34,353 bases of DNA from Actinomycetota bacterium (lineage in GTDB: Bacteria > Actinomycetota > Thermoleophilia > Solirubrobacterales > 70-9), in the NCBI GenBank assembly GCA_018268655.1, contig JAFDWC010000014.1, forward strand, positions 1-34,353. Direction: 5' to 3'. Made by a program: the position numbers and the translations under genes. A model generated the notes under the pieces. It ran no database searches, had not been told where the DNA came from, and was given only the letters and a program-made list of their open reading frames with translations. The first letter of the stretch is position 1; each line of letters opens with the position of its first letter. This document shows positions 1 to 8,000 of this stretch, in pieces.

Positions 1-43
1 GACAGTTTGTGTCCGGTTTCTGTCCGGAAGGATTTGTCTCGCT

Positions 44-1162
44 TTGCGCGTCCAGCTCGTCGACCCCTCCGCTTTCACCCCGCCCTACGACCGCGCCCTG
101 GCGGGCGCCCTCGCGCTCGCCGGCGCCGAGGTCGAGCTGGTCACCACGAAGTTCCTCTACGGCGCTGTCCCTCCCGCCGACGACTTCACCGTCGACGAGC
201 GCTTCTACCGGCGCTCCGCCGAGCGTGGGCTCGAGGCTCGCGGCCGCCTCGGCTTCAAGCTGGCGGAGCATCTCCGCGACATGCAGAGCTTCCGCCGCGC
301 CCCGAGCGACGCCGACGTCGTCCACTACCAGTGGCTCACCCTCCCCGGCCTCGACGCGCGGCTGCTGCCGCCGACTCGGCCGCGGGTGATGACCGCGCAC
401 TACATCCTGCCCCCTGCGCCGAGCCGCCGCCAGGTCGCCTCCGCCCGCCGCGTCTTCGGCCGGATGGACGCCGTCGTCGCCCACTCCGAGCACGGCGCCG
501 GCCGCCTCCGCGACGAGGTCGGGCTGCCGCCGGAGCGGGTGCGGGTGATCCCCCACGGCGCCTTCGACTACCTCACCCGCCTGCCCGAGGAGAAGCCGCT
601 GCCGGCCGAGCTCGAGGGGGCCGAGGGGCCGGTGATCCTCTCCTTCGGCCTGATCCGCGCCTACAAGGGGCTGGAGGTCCTGCTCGAGGCCTTCGCCCGG
701 GTCCCGGGCGCGGAGCTCTGGGTGGTCGGCAACCCGCGGATGGAGGTCGAGCCGCTGCGCCAGCTCGCCGCCGCGGCGCCGGGCCGGGTTCGCTTCGTCA
801 CCCGCTTCGTCGAGGATGCCGAGATCCCGGCGATCTTCCGCCGCGCCGACGTCGTCGCGCTGCCGTATCTCGACGCCGAGCACTCGGGCGTCCTCTACAC
901 CGCCCTCGCCTTCGCCAAGCCGCTCGTCCTCAGCAGGGTCGGCGGCTTCCCCGAGGTCGCGGCGACCGGCGCCGCCCGCCTCGTCGAGCCCGGCGACGCC
1001 GACGCCCTCGCCGACGCCCTCGACGCCCTGGTCGCCGACGAGGCTGCCCGGGCCGAGCTCGCCGCCGCCGCCGCCCGCGCCGCCGCCGGGCCGTTCTCCT
1101 GGGAGGAGGCCGCCCGCCTCACCCTCGAGCTCTACCGCGAGCTGCTGGCCGAGCGCCGATGA
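44..1162 (+). CDS. Glycosyltransferase family 4 (GT-B fold)
   Basis: A 372-residue protein with GT4 architecture. The N-terminal acceptor half begins with a Rossmann strand and a PPYDRALAGALA segment typical of actinobacterial polysaccharide GT4 enzymes. The C-terminal donor half has FGLIRAYKGLE near residue 201 and an acidic/glycine-rich nucleotide-sugar site around residues 275-310 (EHSGVLYTALAFAKP, then GGFPEV). It probably transfers a sugar from a nucleotide donor to a lipid-linked glycan at the cytoplasmic face; the sugar cannot be told. The start is a TTG; GGAAGGA lies about 11 nt upstream, so the N-terminus is fairly but not fully secure. Its stop overlaps the next gene's ATG (ATGA), showing translational coupling. 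The locus probably continues upstream of the window. Confidence 0.88.
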   Translation: MRVQLVDPSAFTPPYDRALAGALALAGAEVELVTTKFLYGAVPPADDFTVDERFYRRSAERGLEARGRLGFKLAEHLRDMQSFRRAPSDADVVHYQWLTLPGLDARLLPPTRPRVMTAHYILPPAPSRRQVASARRVFGRMDAVVAHSEHGAGRLRDEVGLPPERVRVIPHGAFDYLTRLPEEKPLPAELEGAEGPVILSFGLIRAYKGLEVLLEAFARVPGAELWVVGNPRMEVEPLRQLAAAAPGRVRFVTRFVEDAEIPAIFRRADVVALPYLDAEHSGVLYTALAFAKPLVLSRVGGFPEVAATGAARLVEPGDADALADALDALVADEAARAELAAAAARAAAGPFSWEEAARLTLELYRELLAERR

Positions 1163-2307
1163 CGGCCGTCGCCGCGATCCTCTTCTGGCTCAGCGCCGGG
1201 CTGCTCGTCTACACCCACCTCGGCTACCCACTGGTGCTGGCGCTGCTCACCCGCACCCGGTTCAGGCAGCGCGATCTCGACCGGCCGGAGCTCACCGGCC
1301 CCAGCTCGGACCTGCCGACGGTCTCCCTGATCATCCCCGCCTACGACGAGGAGGACGTGATCGAGGCCAAAGTCGCCAACGCGCTCGCCCTCGACTACCC
1401 GCGCGAGCGCCTGCAGCTGATCGTCGCCTCCGATGGCTCCGCCGATCGCACCGCCGAGCTCGCCCGCCGGGCGGGCGCCGGCCTCGTGCTCGAGCTGGCG
1501 CCGGGCGGCAAGGTCGCGGCCCTCAACGCCGCCGCCGAGCAGGCTGCCGGCGACGTCCTCGCCTTCTCCGACGCCAACAGCATCTGGACCCGGGACGCCC
1601 TGCGCAAACTCGTCGCCCCCTTTGCCGATCGCGGCGTCGGCTACGTCTGCGGCCAGGTCCGCTTCGTCGACGCCGGCGGCGACAACCTCGAGGGCGCCTA
1701 CTGGCGCTACGAGATGGCGGTGCGGGAGATGGAGTCGGCGCTGGCCGGGGTCACCGCCGGCAACGGCGCGATCTACGCGGTTCGCCGTGACGCCTACCTG
1801 CCGCTCGCCGCCAGCGGCAGCCACGACCTCAGCTTTCCCTTCCTGCTCGCCAAGCGGCGCCTGCGCTCGCTCTACGTCGCCGGCGCCCGCGCCAGCGAGA
1901 AGATGGTGCCGACGCTCGACGGCGAGCTCGCCCGCAAGCGGCGGATGATGGTCGGCCTCTGGGACATCGTCGTCGGCGAAGGGATGGTCTCGCCGCGCGG
2001 CTACTCGCCGCTCTATGCCTTCGAGCTCTTCTCGCACCGGCTGCTCCGCTACCTCAGCCCGCTGCTCCACCTCGTCGCCTTCCTCGCCAACGCGCTCCTG
2101 CTCGGCGAGGGCTGGGTCTACGACCTCCTCTTCGCCGGCCAGGTCGCGCTCCTCGGCGCCGCCCTGCTGGCCCGGGCGGTGCCGATCGCCCCGTTCCGGA
2201 TCGCCCGCTACTACGTCGAGACCACCGCCGCGATCGCGCTCGGCTTCTGGGACCGCATCCGCCACGGCGCCACGGGCCGCTGGCAGAAGGCGGAGGGAAC
2301 CCGGTGA
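1159..2307 (+). CDS. Membrane-bound glycosyltransferase family 2
   Basis: A 382-residue protein with an N-terminal membrane helix (about residues 5-30), a cytoplasmic GT-A domain and two or three C-terminal hydrophobic segments (about 300-355). The GT-A domain starts at VSLIIPAYDEED near residue 54, has the acidic donor/metal site FSDAN near residue 136 and an acceptor-side AGNGAIYAVRRD near residue 200. The layout is that of processive or ExoA/WcaA-like polysaccharide glycosyltransferases. The ATG overlaps the stop of the upstream GT4 gene by 4 nt, so the two are co-translated. It is expected to extend or decorate an exopolysaccharide or cell-surface repeat unit at the membrane. Donor and product are unknown. 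Confidence 0.88.
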   Translation: MTAVAAILFWLSAGLLVYTHLGYPLVLALLTRTRFRQRDLDRPELTGPSSDLPTVSLIIPAYDEEDVIEAKVANALALDYPRERLQLIVASDGSADRTAELARRAGAGLVLELAPGGKVAALNAAAEQAAGDVLAFSDANSIWTRDALRKLVAPFADRGVGYVCGQVRFVDAGGDNLEGAYWRYEMAVREMESALAGVTAGNGAIYAVRRDAYLPLAASGSHDLSFPFLLAKRRLRSLYVAGARASEKMVPTLDGELARKRRMMVGLWDIVVGEGMVSPRGYSPLYAFELFSHRLLRYLSPLLHLVAFLANALLLGEGWVYDLLFAGQVALLGAALLARAVPIAPFRIARYYVETTAAIALGFWDRIRHGATGRWQKAEGTR

Positions 2308-2403
2308 CGCGTCTGGCCGGCGCATGCCGGCGTCCTCGGTCGCTCGCGTGCAGAGCACGCCACGCTCCCCGCGTCCTTGGCCTGCTCGACCAGCCGCGCC
2401 ACC

Positions 2404-2410
2404 GGAGGAG
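2404..2410 (+). promoter_or_regulatory. Ribosome binding site of the sugar transferase gene
   Basis: GGAGGAG, 6 nt before the ATG at 2417. This fixes the start of a gene whose reading frame stays open far upstream. Confidence 0.75.
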
Positions 2411-2416
2411 GCTCTG

Positions 2417-2980
2417 ATGCCGCCAGTCTTCGACCGCGCCCTCGCCGCCCTCGCACTGATCCTGCTCTCGCCCGTGCTGCTGGCGGCGGCGATCTGGATC
2501 CGCCTCGGCAGCCGCGGCCCGGTGCTCTACCGCCAGCGCCGCGTCGGCCTCGACGGCGCCGAGTTCGAGCTGCTGAAGCTGCGGACGATGGTCCCCGGCT
2601 CCGATCCGGTCGGGGTCGGCACCGTGGTCACCCGCGACGACCCCCGGGTCACCAGCGCCGGCCGCTTCCTCCGCCGCACCTCGCTCGATGAGATCCCGAA
2701 CCTGGTCAACGTCCTCCGCGGCGAGATGGCGATCGTCGGCCCGCGCCCGACGATCCCCGCCCAGGTCGTCGCCTACACCCCGCACCAGAACCGCCGCCAC
2801 GAGGTGCTGCCGGGGATCACCGGCTGGGCCCAGGTCCAGGGCCGCGCCGGCATCCCCTGGGAGGATCGGATCGAGCTCGACGTCTGGTACGTCGACCACC
2901 GGTCCGTCGCCCTCGACGCCCGCATCCTCGCCCGCACCGTCCACCTCGTCCTCACCGGCCACGGCCTCGCCCCGGACTGA
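2417..2980 (+). CDS. Undecaprenyl-phosphate sugar-1-phosphate transferase (bacterial sugar transferase family)
   Basis: A 187-residue protein of the monotopic phosphoglycosyltransferase family (PF02397; WbaP/PglC-like catalytic domain). It has a single N-terminal hydrophobic, probably re-entrant helix (residues 6-28), then GPVLYRQRRVG, KLRTMV, the catalytic Asp-Glu dyad in TSLDEIPNL, VGPRP, and GITGWAQVQGR. The family moves a sugar-1-phosphate from UDP-sugar to undecaprenyl phosphate, the first membrane step of capsule, O-antigen or glycoprotein glycan synthesis. It is the short PglC-like form without the extra N-terminal membrane bundle of WbaP/WcaJ. It follows two glycosyltransferase genes after a 109-nt gap, consistent with one surface-glycan locus. 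The sugar is unknown. Confidence 0.92.
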   Translation: MPPVFDRALAALALILLSPVLLAAAIWIRLGSRGPVLYRQRRVGLDGAEFELLKLRTMVPGSDPVGVGTVVTRDDPRVTSAGRFLRRTSLDEIPNLVNVLRGEMAIVGPRPTIPAQVVAYTPHQNRRHEVLPGITGWAQVQGRAGIPWEDRIELDVWYVDHRSVALDARILARTVHLVLTGHGLAPD

Positions 2981-3015
2981 TCGTGCCCGCGCCGGCCGCC
3001 CTCCAGCCCCGAAGG

Positions 3016-3021
3016 TAGGGT
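3016..3021 (+). promoter_or_regulatory. -10 element of the GNAT gene (leaderless)
   Basis: TAGGGT, 7 nt before the GTG at 3029. No Shine-Dalgarno is visible, so a leaderless transcript is inferred. Confidence 0.45.
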
Positions 3022-3028
3022 TGGCGCC

Positions 3029-3580
3029 GTGAGCAGCGACCGCCCCCGGGTGACCCTGCGCCGCTTCGAGCCCGGCGACGCCGGCGCCGTCCACCGCTGG
3101 TTCAACAACCCGGCCGCGACCGCCTCGCTGATGGAGCAGCGCGACGAGTTCACCCCGGAGCAGGCCGAGGCCTGGACCCGGCGGGCGATGGACGACTCGG
3201 GCGAGGACCGCAAGTACGCGATCGTGGTCGAGGGCTATGCGGAGCCGGTCGGCTTCACCGCGCTCTACGGGCTCTTCCGCCAGACCGCGCCGGAGCTCGG
3301 GGCGCTGATCGGCGACGACGTCCGCGGCAAGGGGGTCGGCCGCCGGGCCGAGGCGCTGACGATCGCCAGGGCCTTCGACGAGTTCGGCGCCCACCGCGTC
3401 TACGGGCGGATCCCCGCCCGCAACGAGATCGCCAAGAAGACCGTCGCCGGGCTCGGCTGGAAGCACGAGGGGACGATGCGCGGCCACCTCGCCCGCAAGG
3501 GCGAGCCGCCCGACGACTGCGAGGTCTGGGGCGTGCTGCCGGACGAGTTCCGGGCCGCCGCCGCGGACCTGCTCGGGTGA
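3029..3580 (+). CDS. GNAT family N-acetyltransferase (RimJ/RimL type)
   Basis: A 183-residue single-domain GNAT protein. It opens with VTLRRFEPGDAGAVHRWFNN, typical of RimJ/RimL-like acetyltransferases. The acetyl-CoA pyrophosphate loop is seen in DDVRGKGVGRRAE near residue 97, and RIPARNEIAKKTVAGLGW is the usual C-terminal motif. The substrate may be a protein N-terminus, an amino sugar or a small amine; position behind sugar transferase genes makes an amino-sugar substrate plausible but unproven. The GTG start is supported by a -10-like TAGGGT 7 nt upstream. A dispersed palindrome lies just downstream and separates it from the next gene. Confidence 0.82.
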   Translation: MSSDRPRVTLRRFEPGDAGAVHRWFNNPAATASLMEQRDEFTPEQAEAWTRRAMDDSGEDRKYAIVVEGYAEPVGFTALYGLFRQTAPELGALIGDDVRGKGVGRRAEALTIARAFDEFGAHRVYGRIPARNEIAKKTVAGLGWKHEGTMRGHLARKGEPPDDCEVWGVLPDEFRAAAADLLG

Positions 3581-3620
3581 TGCTCCCAAGGTCGCCTCGC
3601 CGCCAGCCCGCTCGCCATGA

Positions 3621-3665
3621 GTGATGGATTGAAGTGGCTATAGCGACGTCAATCCATCAACCATG
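3621..3665. repeat. Dispersed palindromic repeat, copy 1, plus adjoining CCATG
   Basis: An imperfect palindrome centred on the TA step at 3640/3641 in GCTATAGC. The outer arms TGATGGATTGA (3622-3632) and TCAATCCATCA (3649-3659) are perfectly complementary over 11 bp. It matches 25965-26009 at 39 of 45 positions, including CCATG beyond the palindrome. Taking the palindromic base at each difference gives a perfect 40-bp palindrome, so both copies look like decayed descendants of one. It does not supply the start of the next gene, which has its own ribosome site and GTG at 3708. Confidence 0.85.
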
Positions 3666-3692
3666 CGGTCAGCGTGTCTCCCGGCGGGACGA
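3663..3692 (+). pseudogene. Possible relic of the 5' end of an AbiEi/DUF559-type gene
   Basis: The ten codons after the ATG in palindrome copy 1 read M-R-S-A-C-L-P-A-G-R. The ten after the ATG in copy 2 (26007) read M-V-G-A-C-L-A-A-R-P. The shared A, C, L and A residues are encoded by synonymous codons in the two copies (GCG/GCA, TGT/TGC, CTC/CTG, GCG/GCT), which suggests past selection on protein sequence. Only this short stretch remains, and similarity then ends. The comparison is short, so the call is tentative. Confidence 0.35.
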
Positions 3693-3700
3693 GGGGGAGG
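3691..3700 (+). promoter_or_regulatory. Ribosome binding site deciding the GTG start at 3708
   Basis: GAGGGGGAGG, 7 nt before the GTG at 3708. This strong site argues against using the in-frame ATG at 3663 inside the repeat. Confidence 0.7.
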
Positions 3701-3707
3701 TTGTTCG

Positions 3708-4658
3708 GTGACCGCGGGCCCGCCCGCCGCGGCGAGGGCGGGGCTGATCGAGGACGGCGGTGCGGCCGCGGCGTCGGCCGAGTTCTTCCGCTCGCCCGCC
3801 TTCCTCGCCGCCGAGGGGGCGACCCACACGCTGCGGATCGAGACCGACGCCGGCGCCGAGCTGCTGGCGCCGCTGGTGGTGCGGCCGATCGGCGCCGACC
3901 CCGAGCGCGACGCCTCCTCGCCCTATGGCTTCCCCGGCCTCGCCGCCCCCGACGGCCTCCTCCTCGACCCCGCCGCGATCGACTTCGCCGCCACCGGCCT
4001 GGTCAGCGTCTTCTTCCGCCACCGCCTCGGCCCGCCACCGCTGGCCGGCGCCAGCCCCCGCAACGTCGTCCAGATCGCCGACCCGGCGCTGCCGCGCAAG
4101 AGCCGCCCCTCCGATCGCCGCCAGATCCGCCGCAACCGCGAGCGCGGCTACGAGCTCGAGCTGGTCCCGGGAGCCGACGCCGACGCCGCCCAGCGGGCCG
4201 GCTTCGTCGACCTCTACGAGCAGACCATGCGCCGCACCGACGCCGCCCGCCGCTACTTCTTCGACCCCTCCTACTTCGACCGCGTGCTCAGCGCCGAACG
4301 CACCTGGCTCGCCCTCGCCACCGACCCCAGGGGTGAGCTCGCCGCCGCCTCGATCGCCACCGTCAGCGACGGCTACCTCCACTACTACCTCAGCGGCAGC
4401 GCCGACGCCCGCCTCTCGGACTCGCCGATGAAGAACGTCGTCGCCCTCCTAGTCGACCACGCGGAGGAGCTCGGCCTACCGCTAAACCTCGGCGGCGGGA
4501 TCAGCCGCGGCGACGCGCTCGAGGAGTTCAAGCGCGGCTTCGCCAACCGCGAGCAGCAGTGGTTCACCTCCGAGGTCGTCTGCGATCCCGCCGCCTACGA
4601 GCGCCTCAGCGCCGGTCGCGAGGCCGGCGGCTTCTTCCCGGCCTACCGCGCCCCCTAG
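3708..4658 (+). CDS. FemAB/GNAT-like acyltransferase (acetyltransferase 6 type)
   Basis: A 316-residue protein that looks like the FemAB-like branch of the GNAT superfamily (PF13480 type). The N-terminal half begins like a substrate domain (EFFRSPAFLAAEG). The second half has SRPSDRRQIRRNRERGYELE, FVDLYEQTMRRTDAARRYFF, a core strand ELAAASIATVSDGYLHYYLSGS, and GISRGDALEEFKRGFANREQQW near the C-terminus. Relatives add amino acids or acyl groups to peptidoglycan, exopolysaccharide or lipid-linked substrates; the exact reaction is unknown. The frame is open back to 3663, but the strong ribosome site selects GTG 3708. It closes the glycan-related block, facing DUF3105 across a hairpin. Confidence 0.78.
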   Translation: MTAGPPAAARAGLIEDGGAAAASAEFFRSPAFLAAEGATHTLRIETDAGAELLAPLVVRPIGADPERDASSPYGFPGLAAPDGLLLDPAAIDFAATGLVSVFFRHRLGPPPLAGASPRNVVQIADPALPRKSRPSDRRQIRRNRERGYELELVPGADADAAQRAGFVDLYEQTMRRTDAARRYFFDPSYFDRVLSAERTWLALATDPRGELAAASIATVSDGYLHYYLSGSADARLSDSPMKNVVALLVDHAEELGLPLNLGGGISRGDALEEFKRGFANREQQWFTSEVVCDPAAYERLSAGREAGGFFPAYRAP

Positions 4659-4664
4659 GGCTCC

Positions 4665-4698
4665 GGCGCCTGATCCGTCCCGGGACGGAGGAAGCGCC
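4665..4698. terminator. Bidirectional hairpin between convergent genes
   Basis: A perfect 16-bp palindrome TCCGTCCCGGGACGGA (4674-4689) sits inside an outer GGCGC (4665-4669)/GCGCC (4694-4698) pair, between the convergent acyltransferase and DUF3105 genes. There is no long T-run, so it may act as a Rho-assisted or GC-stem terminator. Confidence 0.55.
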
Positions 4699-4705
4699 CC
4701 AGCCC

Positions 4706-5521
4706 TCAGCTTTCAGCCGGTTCCGCCGGAGTCGGGCCGGTGAATTTGAAGGCGTAGACCGGCTCGCCCCCGTACTTCCCCCAGGTCTCCTTGCCGAAGG
4801 CGCGGATCGCTTCCAGCGTCTTCGTCCCCTTGTACTGCGGGCAGACGAGCATGTTGGTCCAGGTGGTGGCGGCGACCTGGTAGGGCATTTTGTCGTTGGG
4901 GAAGAGCAGCGAGGCCCCGTACATCGTGTCGTAGAGGCCCTTCAGTTCCAGCTGCGCGGTTTCCGGCAGCTGCGAGGAGTACTGGATCTCGAGCCGGCCG
5001 TGCTCGAGCGAGTGGACGTAGTCGATTTCCGCCGGCGTTTCGGAGTAGGCGCCGTCGGCCTGCTGGAACGGCGGTTCGACGTGGGGCCCCGAGGTCGGCG
5101 GGTTGGTTTCGTAGTGCGGCGGCGGCGACCCCGGCGGGATGTGCTCGTGGCCCTCGTCGCGCAGGTGCAGTTTGAGCTGGCAGCCCGCCTGCTTGGCGGC
5201 GGCGGCGAGATCGGTGGCCTGCGCCGGCGCCGGCTTGATCCCCGCCCGTTCGTCCGGATGGACCCCGTTGGTCGAGCCGTAGGAGGTGTTGAGGTTGATG
5301 TGGGCGCCGCCTTCGTCGAGTCGATCGGAGGGGACGTTGGCGCCACCGCTGCTGCCGCCGCTGCTGACCAGCACGACCACCACGACCGCGATCGCGATCA
5401 CCACCGCCGCGCCGGCGCCGTAGGCGAGCAGCAGCCGGTTGCGGCTGCCCTTCGATTCCGCTGCTTCGGCCTCGATCCGCTGCTGCCGCAGCTGCTCCCT
5501 GTTGCGGTCCCCCTTGGCCAT
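4706..5521 (-). CDS. DUF3105 membrane-anchored protein
   Basis: A 271-residue protein with a charged N-terminal cytoplasmic tail, one membrane helix at about residues 29-51, a low-complexity Ser/Gly linker and an extracytoplasmic DUF3105 domain (PF11303). Family hallmarks are HIPPGSPPPHYETNPPTSGP, then VHSLEHGRLEIQY and LVCPQY. The His-rich positions could bind metal, but the function of the family is not known to me. It follows metF on the same strand after 53 nt and may be read from the same transcript. Its own start has TACTCT 11 nt upstream. Confidence 0.85.
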   Translation of the reverse strand: MAKGDRNREQLRQQRIEAEAAESKGSRNRLLLAYGAGAAVVIAIAVVVVVLVSSGGSSGGANVPSDRLDEGGAHINLNTSYGSTNGVHPDERAGIKPAPAQATDLAAAAKQAGCQLKLHLRDEGHEHIPPGSPPPHYETNPPTSGPHVEPPFQQADGAYSETPAEIDYVHSLEHGRLEIQYSSQLPETAQLELKGLYDTMYGASLLFPNDKMPYQVAATTWTNMLVCPQYKGTKTLEAIRAFGKETWGKYGGEPVYAFKFTGPTPAEPAES

Positions 5522-5574
5522 CCGGAGCGGGAAGAGTAGCTACGGCCGCTAAAAGACGCCGATGTGAGAAAGGC

Positions 5575-6492
5575 CTACTCGGCCTCGACCGGGGCGCCGA
5601 CGTCGCCCCGGGTCCGCTCCCAGGGGCGCGAGGCGCGCAGCGAGCCCAGCACGGCCCGCGTCGCCGGCGCCCGGTTGAGCGCGTAGAAGTGGATCCCCGG
5701 CGCGCCGGCGATCAGCAGCTCGGCGCACTGCTGCGCCGCGTAGGCGACGCCGAGCTCGAACTCGCGCTCGGGGTCGCCGCCGGCCCCCTCGAAGGCCTCC
5801 TCCAGACGCTCCGGGATGGTCGCGTCGCAGAGCCCGCAGATCCGCTTCGTCTGCGCGTAGCTGGCGACCGGGATCACCCCGGCGATGATCGGCACCTCGA
5901 TCCCCTTCGCCCGCGCCGCCCGCACGAAGTCGAAGTAGACCTGGTTGTCGAAGAAGAGCTGGGTGATCAGGAAGCTGGCGCCGGAATCGACCTTCAGCTT
6001 CAGGTAGGTGAGGTCGGAGTCGAGGTCGGTCGCCTCCGGGTGGACCTCGGGGAAGCAGGCGCCGCCGATCGCGAAGCTCCAGCCTGCCTCGATGAACTGG
6101 GCCAGCTCCGCCGCCGACCCGAGCCCGCCCTCGACCTGCTCGAAGTCGGCCTGCCCCCGCGGCGGGTCGCCGCGCAGGGCGAAGACGTTGTCGATCCCGG
6201 CCGCCTCGATCCGGTCCAGCGTCGCCGCCAGCCCCTCGGTCGTCTCGCCGACGCAGGAGAGGTGGGCCATCGTCTCCAGCCCCAGCTCCTCCTTCAGCCG
6301 CCGCGTCACCTCGACCGTGCCGTCGCGGGTCGAGCCGCCGGCGCCGTAGGTGACCGAGACGAAGTCGGGCGCGAGCGGGCTCAGCACTCGTGCCGTCTCC
6401 AGCAGCTGCCGGGTCGCCTCCTCGGTCTTCGGCGGGAAGAACTCGACCGAGAACGTCGGTCGGCGGGCAGCAAGGATCTCGTCGATTCGCAC
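5575..6492 (-). CDS. metF: 5,10-methylenetetrahydrofolate reductase
   Basis: A 305-residue FAD-dependent TIM-barrel enzyme of normal MetF length. It reduces 5,10-methylene-THF to 5-methyl-THF for methionine synthesis in the cytoplasm. Visible hallmarks are SVEFFPPKTEEA near residue 14 (containing the expected catalytic Glu), VTYGAGGSTRDGT near 48, ALRGDPP near 104, GGACFPEVHPEA near 142 and KVDSGASFLITQLFFD near 166. The start is a GTG, supported by TACCCT 6 nt upstream. It lies between a sugar porter gene (54 nt upstream) and DUF3105 (53 nt downstream) on the same strand. No SAM or cobalamin riboswitch is visible in the short leader. Confidence 0.95.
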   Translation of the reverse strand: MRIDEILAARRPTFSVEFFPPKTEEATRQLLETARVLSPLAPDFVSVTYGAGGSTRDGTVEVTRRLKEELGLETMAHLSCVGETTEGLAATLDRIEAAGIDNVFALRGDPPRGQADFEQVEGGLGSAAELAQFIEAGWSFAIGGACFPEVHPEATDLDSDLTYLKLKVDSGASFLITQLFFDNQVYFDFVRAARAKGIEVPIIAGVIPVASYAQTKRICGLCDATIPERLEEAFEGAGGDPEREFELGVAYAAQQCAELLIAGAPGIHFYALNRAPATRAVLGSLRASRPWERTRGDVGAPVEAE

Positions 6493-6498
6493 CGGAGC

Positions 6499-6504
6499 AG
6501 GGTA
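6499..6504 (-). promoter_or_regulatory. -10 element of metF (leaderless)
   Basis: TACCCT on the minus strand, 6 nt before the GTG start of metF. Confidence 0.45.
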
Positions 6505-6546
6505 CCGGGGCGCCCGCGCAGGGCCCGGCGTTCGCTGACAGGGGCT

Positions 6547-7974
6547 CTAGCCGCCGCTCGGCTCGAAGCTGCCGGACTCCGGGTCGGGGTCCGGGTCCTT
6601 GCCTTCGACCCGGGCCTGGAAGAAGGCCTGGATGTCCTCCAGGTGCTTGCCCTTCGTCTCCGGCACGTACTTCCAGCAGAACCAGAGGGTGACGATGCCG
6701 ATCGCGGCGTAGAACCAGAAGGCGCCCGGCCGCCCCAGCAGTTCGATCAGCAGCAGGAAGGTCAGCGAGACGATGAAGTTGAAGGTCCAGTTCGCCATCG
6801 TCCCGATCCCGGCCGCCTTGCTGCGCACGTTGAGCGGGTAGATCTCGGCGTTCAGCAGCCAGAAGATCGGCCCGAGGCTGATCGCGAAGGCGGCCACGTA
6901 GGCCATCAGGCTGGCGATCGCGACGACCGAGGAGAGGGTCGAGCCGCCGCCGCCGATGAAGGCGGCGCCGAGCGCGATCAGCGAGACGACCATCCCCGAG
7001 ACGCCGACCATCAGCAGCGCCCGCCGGCCCTTGATGTCAAGCAGCCGCAGTGCCACCAGGGTGGCGGCGACGTTGATGATCCCGACCCCGACCGCGGCCA
7101 GGATCGAGCCCGCCGAGGAGTTGACGCCGGTGAATTCGACGATCGTCGGGGCGTAGTAGATGACCGTGTTGATCCCGGTCACCTGCTGCAGGATCGCCAG
7201 CCCGACGCCGACCACCAGCGCCGCTTTCACCACCGGTTGCAGCAGCTCGCTCCAGGCGCCGGGCTTCTCGTCGAGGCTCTGCTCGATTTCCTCCAGCTCC
7301 TGGTCGATCGTGTCGGGGTCGTCGACCCGGATCTTCGCCAGCACCGCCCGCGCTTTGAAGTCGTCGCCGGTCATCACCAGCCAGCGCGGGCTCTGCGGCA
7401 TCCGCAGCATCCCGAAGCCGAGCGCCAGCGCCGGCACGCAGCCGAGCCCCAGCATCCAGCGCCAGCCTTCGATCCCGTTGAAGGCGAGGCCGACCAGGTA
7501 GGCGACGAGGATGCCGATCGTCACCGCCAGCTGGAAGAAGCTGACGAGGCGGCCGCGGCTCTCCGGCGGCGCCACCTCGGAGATGTAGACCGGTGCGGCA
7601 GCGCTGGCGAGGCCGATCGCGATGCCGATCACGATCCGGGCGATGACCAGCACGGTCAGGTCCTGGGCGGCGGCGCTGCCGAGGGCGCCGACGATGAAGA
7701 CGGCGGCGGCGAGCAGGATCATCAGCCGGCGGCCGTAGGTGTCGGCTGCGGGGCCGGCGATCGCGGCGCCGCCGATCGCCCCGATCGGGACCGCGGCGAC
7801 GACCAGGCCCTGCTCGAAGCTGCCGAGCGCGAAGTCGGTCTTGATGAACAGCAGGGCGCTGGCGATGATCCCGGTGTCGTAGCCGAACAGCAGTCCGCCG
7901 AGCCCGGCGATCGCCGCGGTGAGGATCACGTTCCGCCGCGCCCGCCGCGCGGACGCCTCCGATCCCTGGTTCAT
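6547..7974 (-). CDS. Sugar porter family MFS transporter
   Basis: A 475-residue, 12-helix major facilitator of the sugar porter family. Clear signatures are GLLFGYDTGIIASALLF in helix 1, GRRLMI after helix 2, PPESRGRLVS after helix 4, PQSPRWLV before the central loop, QQVTGINTVIYYAP in helix 7 and VPETKGKHLED at the C-terminus. It should move a hexose, pentose or polyol across the membrane, probably with protons; the substrate cannot be named. The frame runs on to 8190, but the upstream 72 residues are low in family character. The ATG at 7974 is chosen because TACGTT lies 10 nt upstream and the family N-terminus begins there. It may be co-transcribed with metF. Confidence 0.93.
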   Translation of the reverse strand: MNQGSEASARRARRNVILTAAIAGLGGLLFGYDTGIIASALLFIKTDFALGSFEQGLVVAAVPIGAIGGAAIAGPAADTYGRRLMILLAAAVFIVGALGSAAAQDLTVLVIARIVIGIAIGLASAAAPVYISEVAPPESRGRLVSFFQLAVTIGILVAYLVGLAFNGIEGWRWMLGLGCVPALALGFGMLRMPQSPRWLVMTGDDFKARAVLAKIRVDDPDTIDQELEEIEQSLDEKPGAWSELLQPVVKAALVVGVGLAILQQVTGINTVIYYAPTIVEFTGVNSSAGSILAAVGVGIINVAATLVALRLLDIKGRRALLMVGVSGMVVSLIALGAAFIGGGGSTLSSVVAIASLMAYVAAFAISLGPIFWLLNAEIYPLNVRSKAAGIGTMANWTFNFIVSLTFLLLIELLGRPGAFWFYAAIGIVTLWFCWKYVPETKGKHLEDIQAFFQARVEGKDPDPDPESGSFEPSGG

Positions 7975-7984
7975 CCCGCTGCAG

Positions 7985-7994
7985 AACGTACCGT
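7985..7994. promoter_or_regulatory. Overlapping divergent -10 elements
   Basis: On the minus strand, TACGTT (7990 down to 7985) is 10 nt before the sugar porter ATG. On the plus strand, TACCGT (7989-7994) would start a transcript at about 8001, just before the structured RNA candidate. Neither has a clear -35. Confidence 0.35.
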
Positions 7995-8000
7995 CGACGG

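Noticed and set aside
7-2307. 766-residue frame starting in the GT4 gene
   Set aside because: Its first 380 residues are an Arg/Pro-rich out-of-frame reading of the GT4 gene; only the part from 1159 is the real GT2 gene.
3663-4658. ATG 3663 as start of the acyltransferase
   Set aside because: It lies in the dispersed repeat; a strong ribosome site precedes GTG 3708, and the extra 15 residues resemble the DUF559 N-terminus instead.
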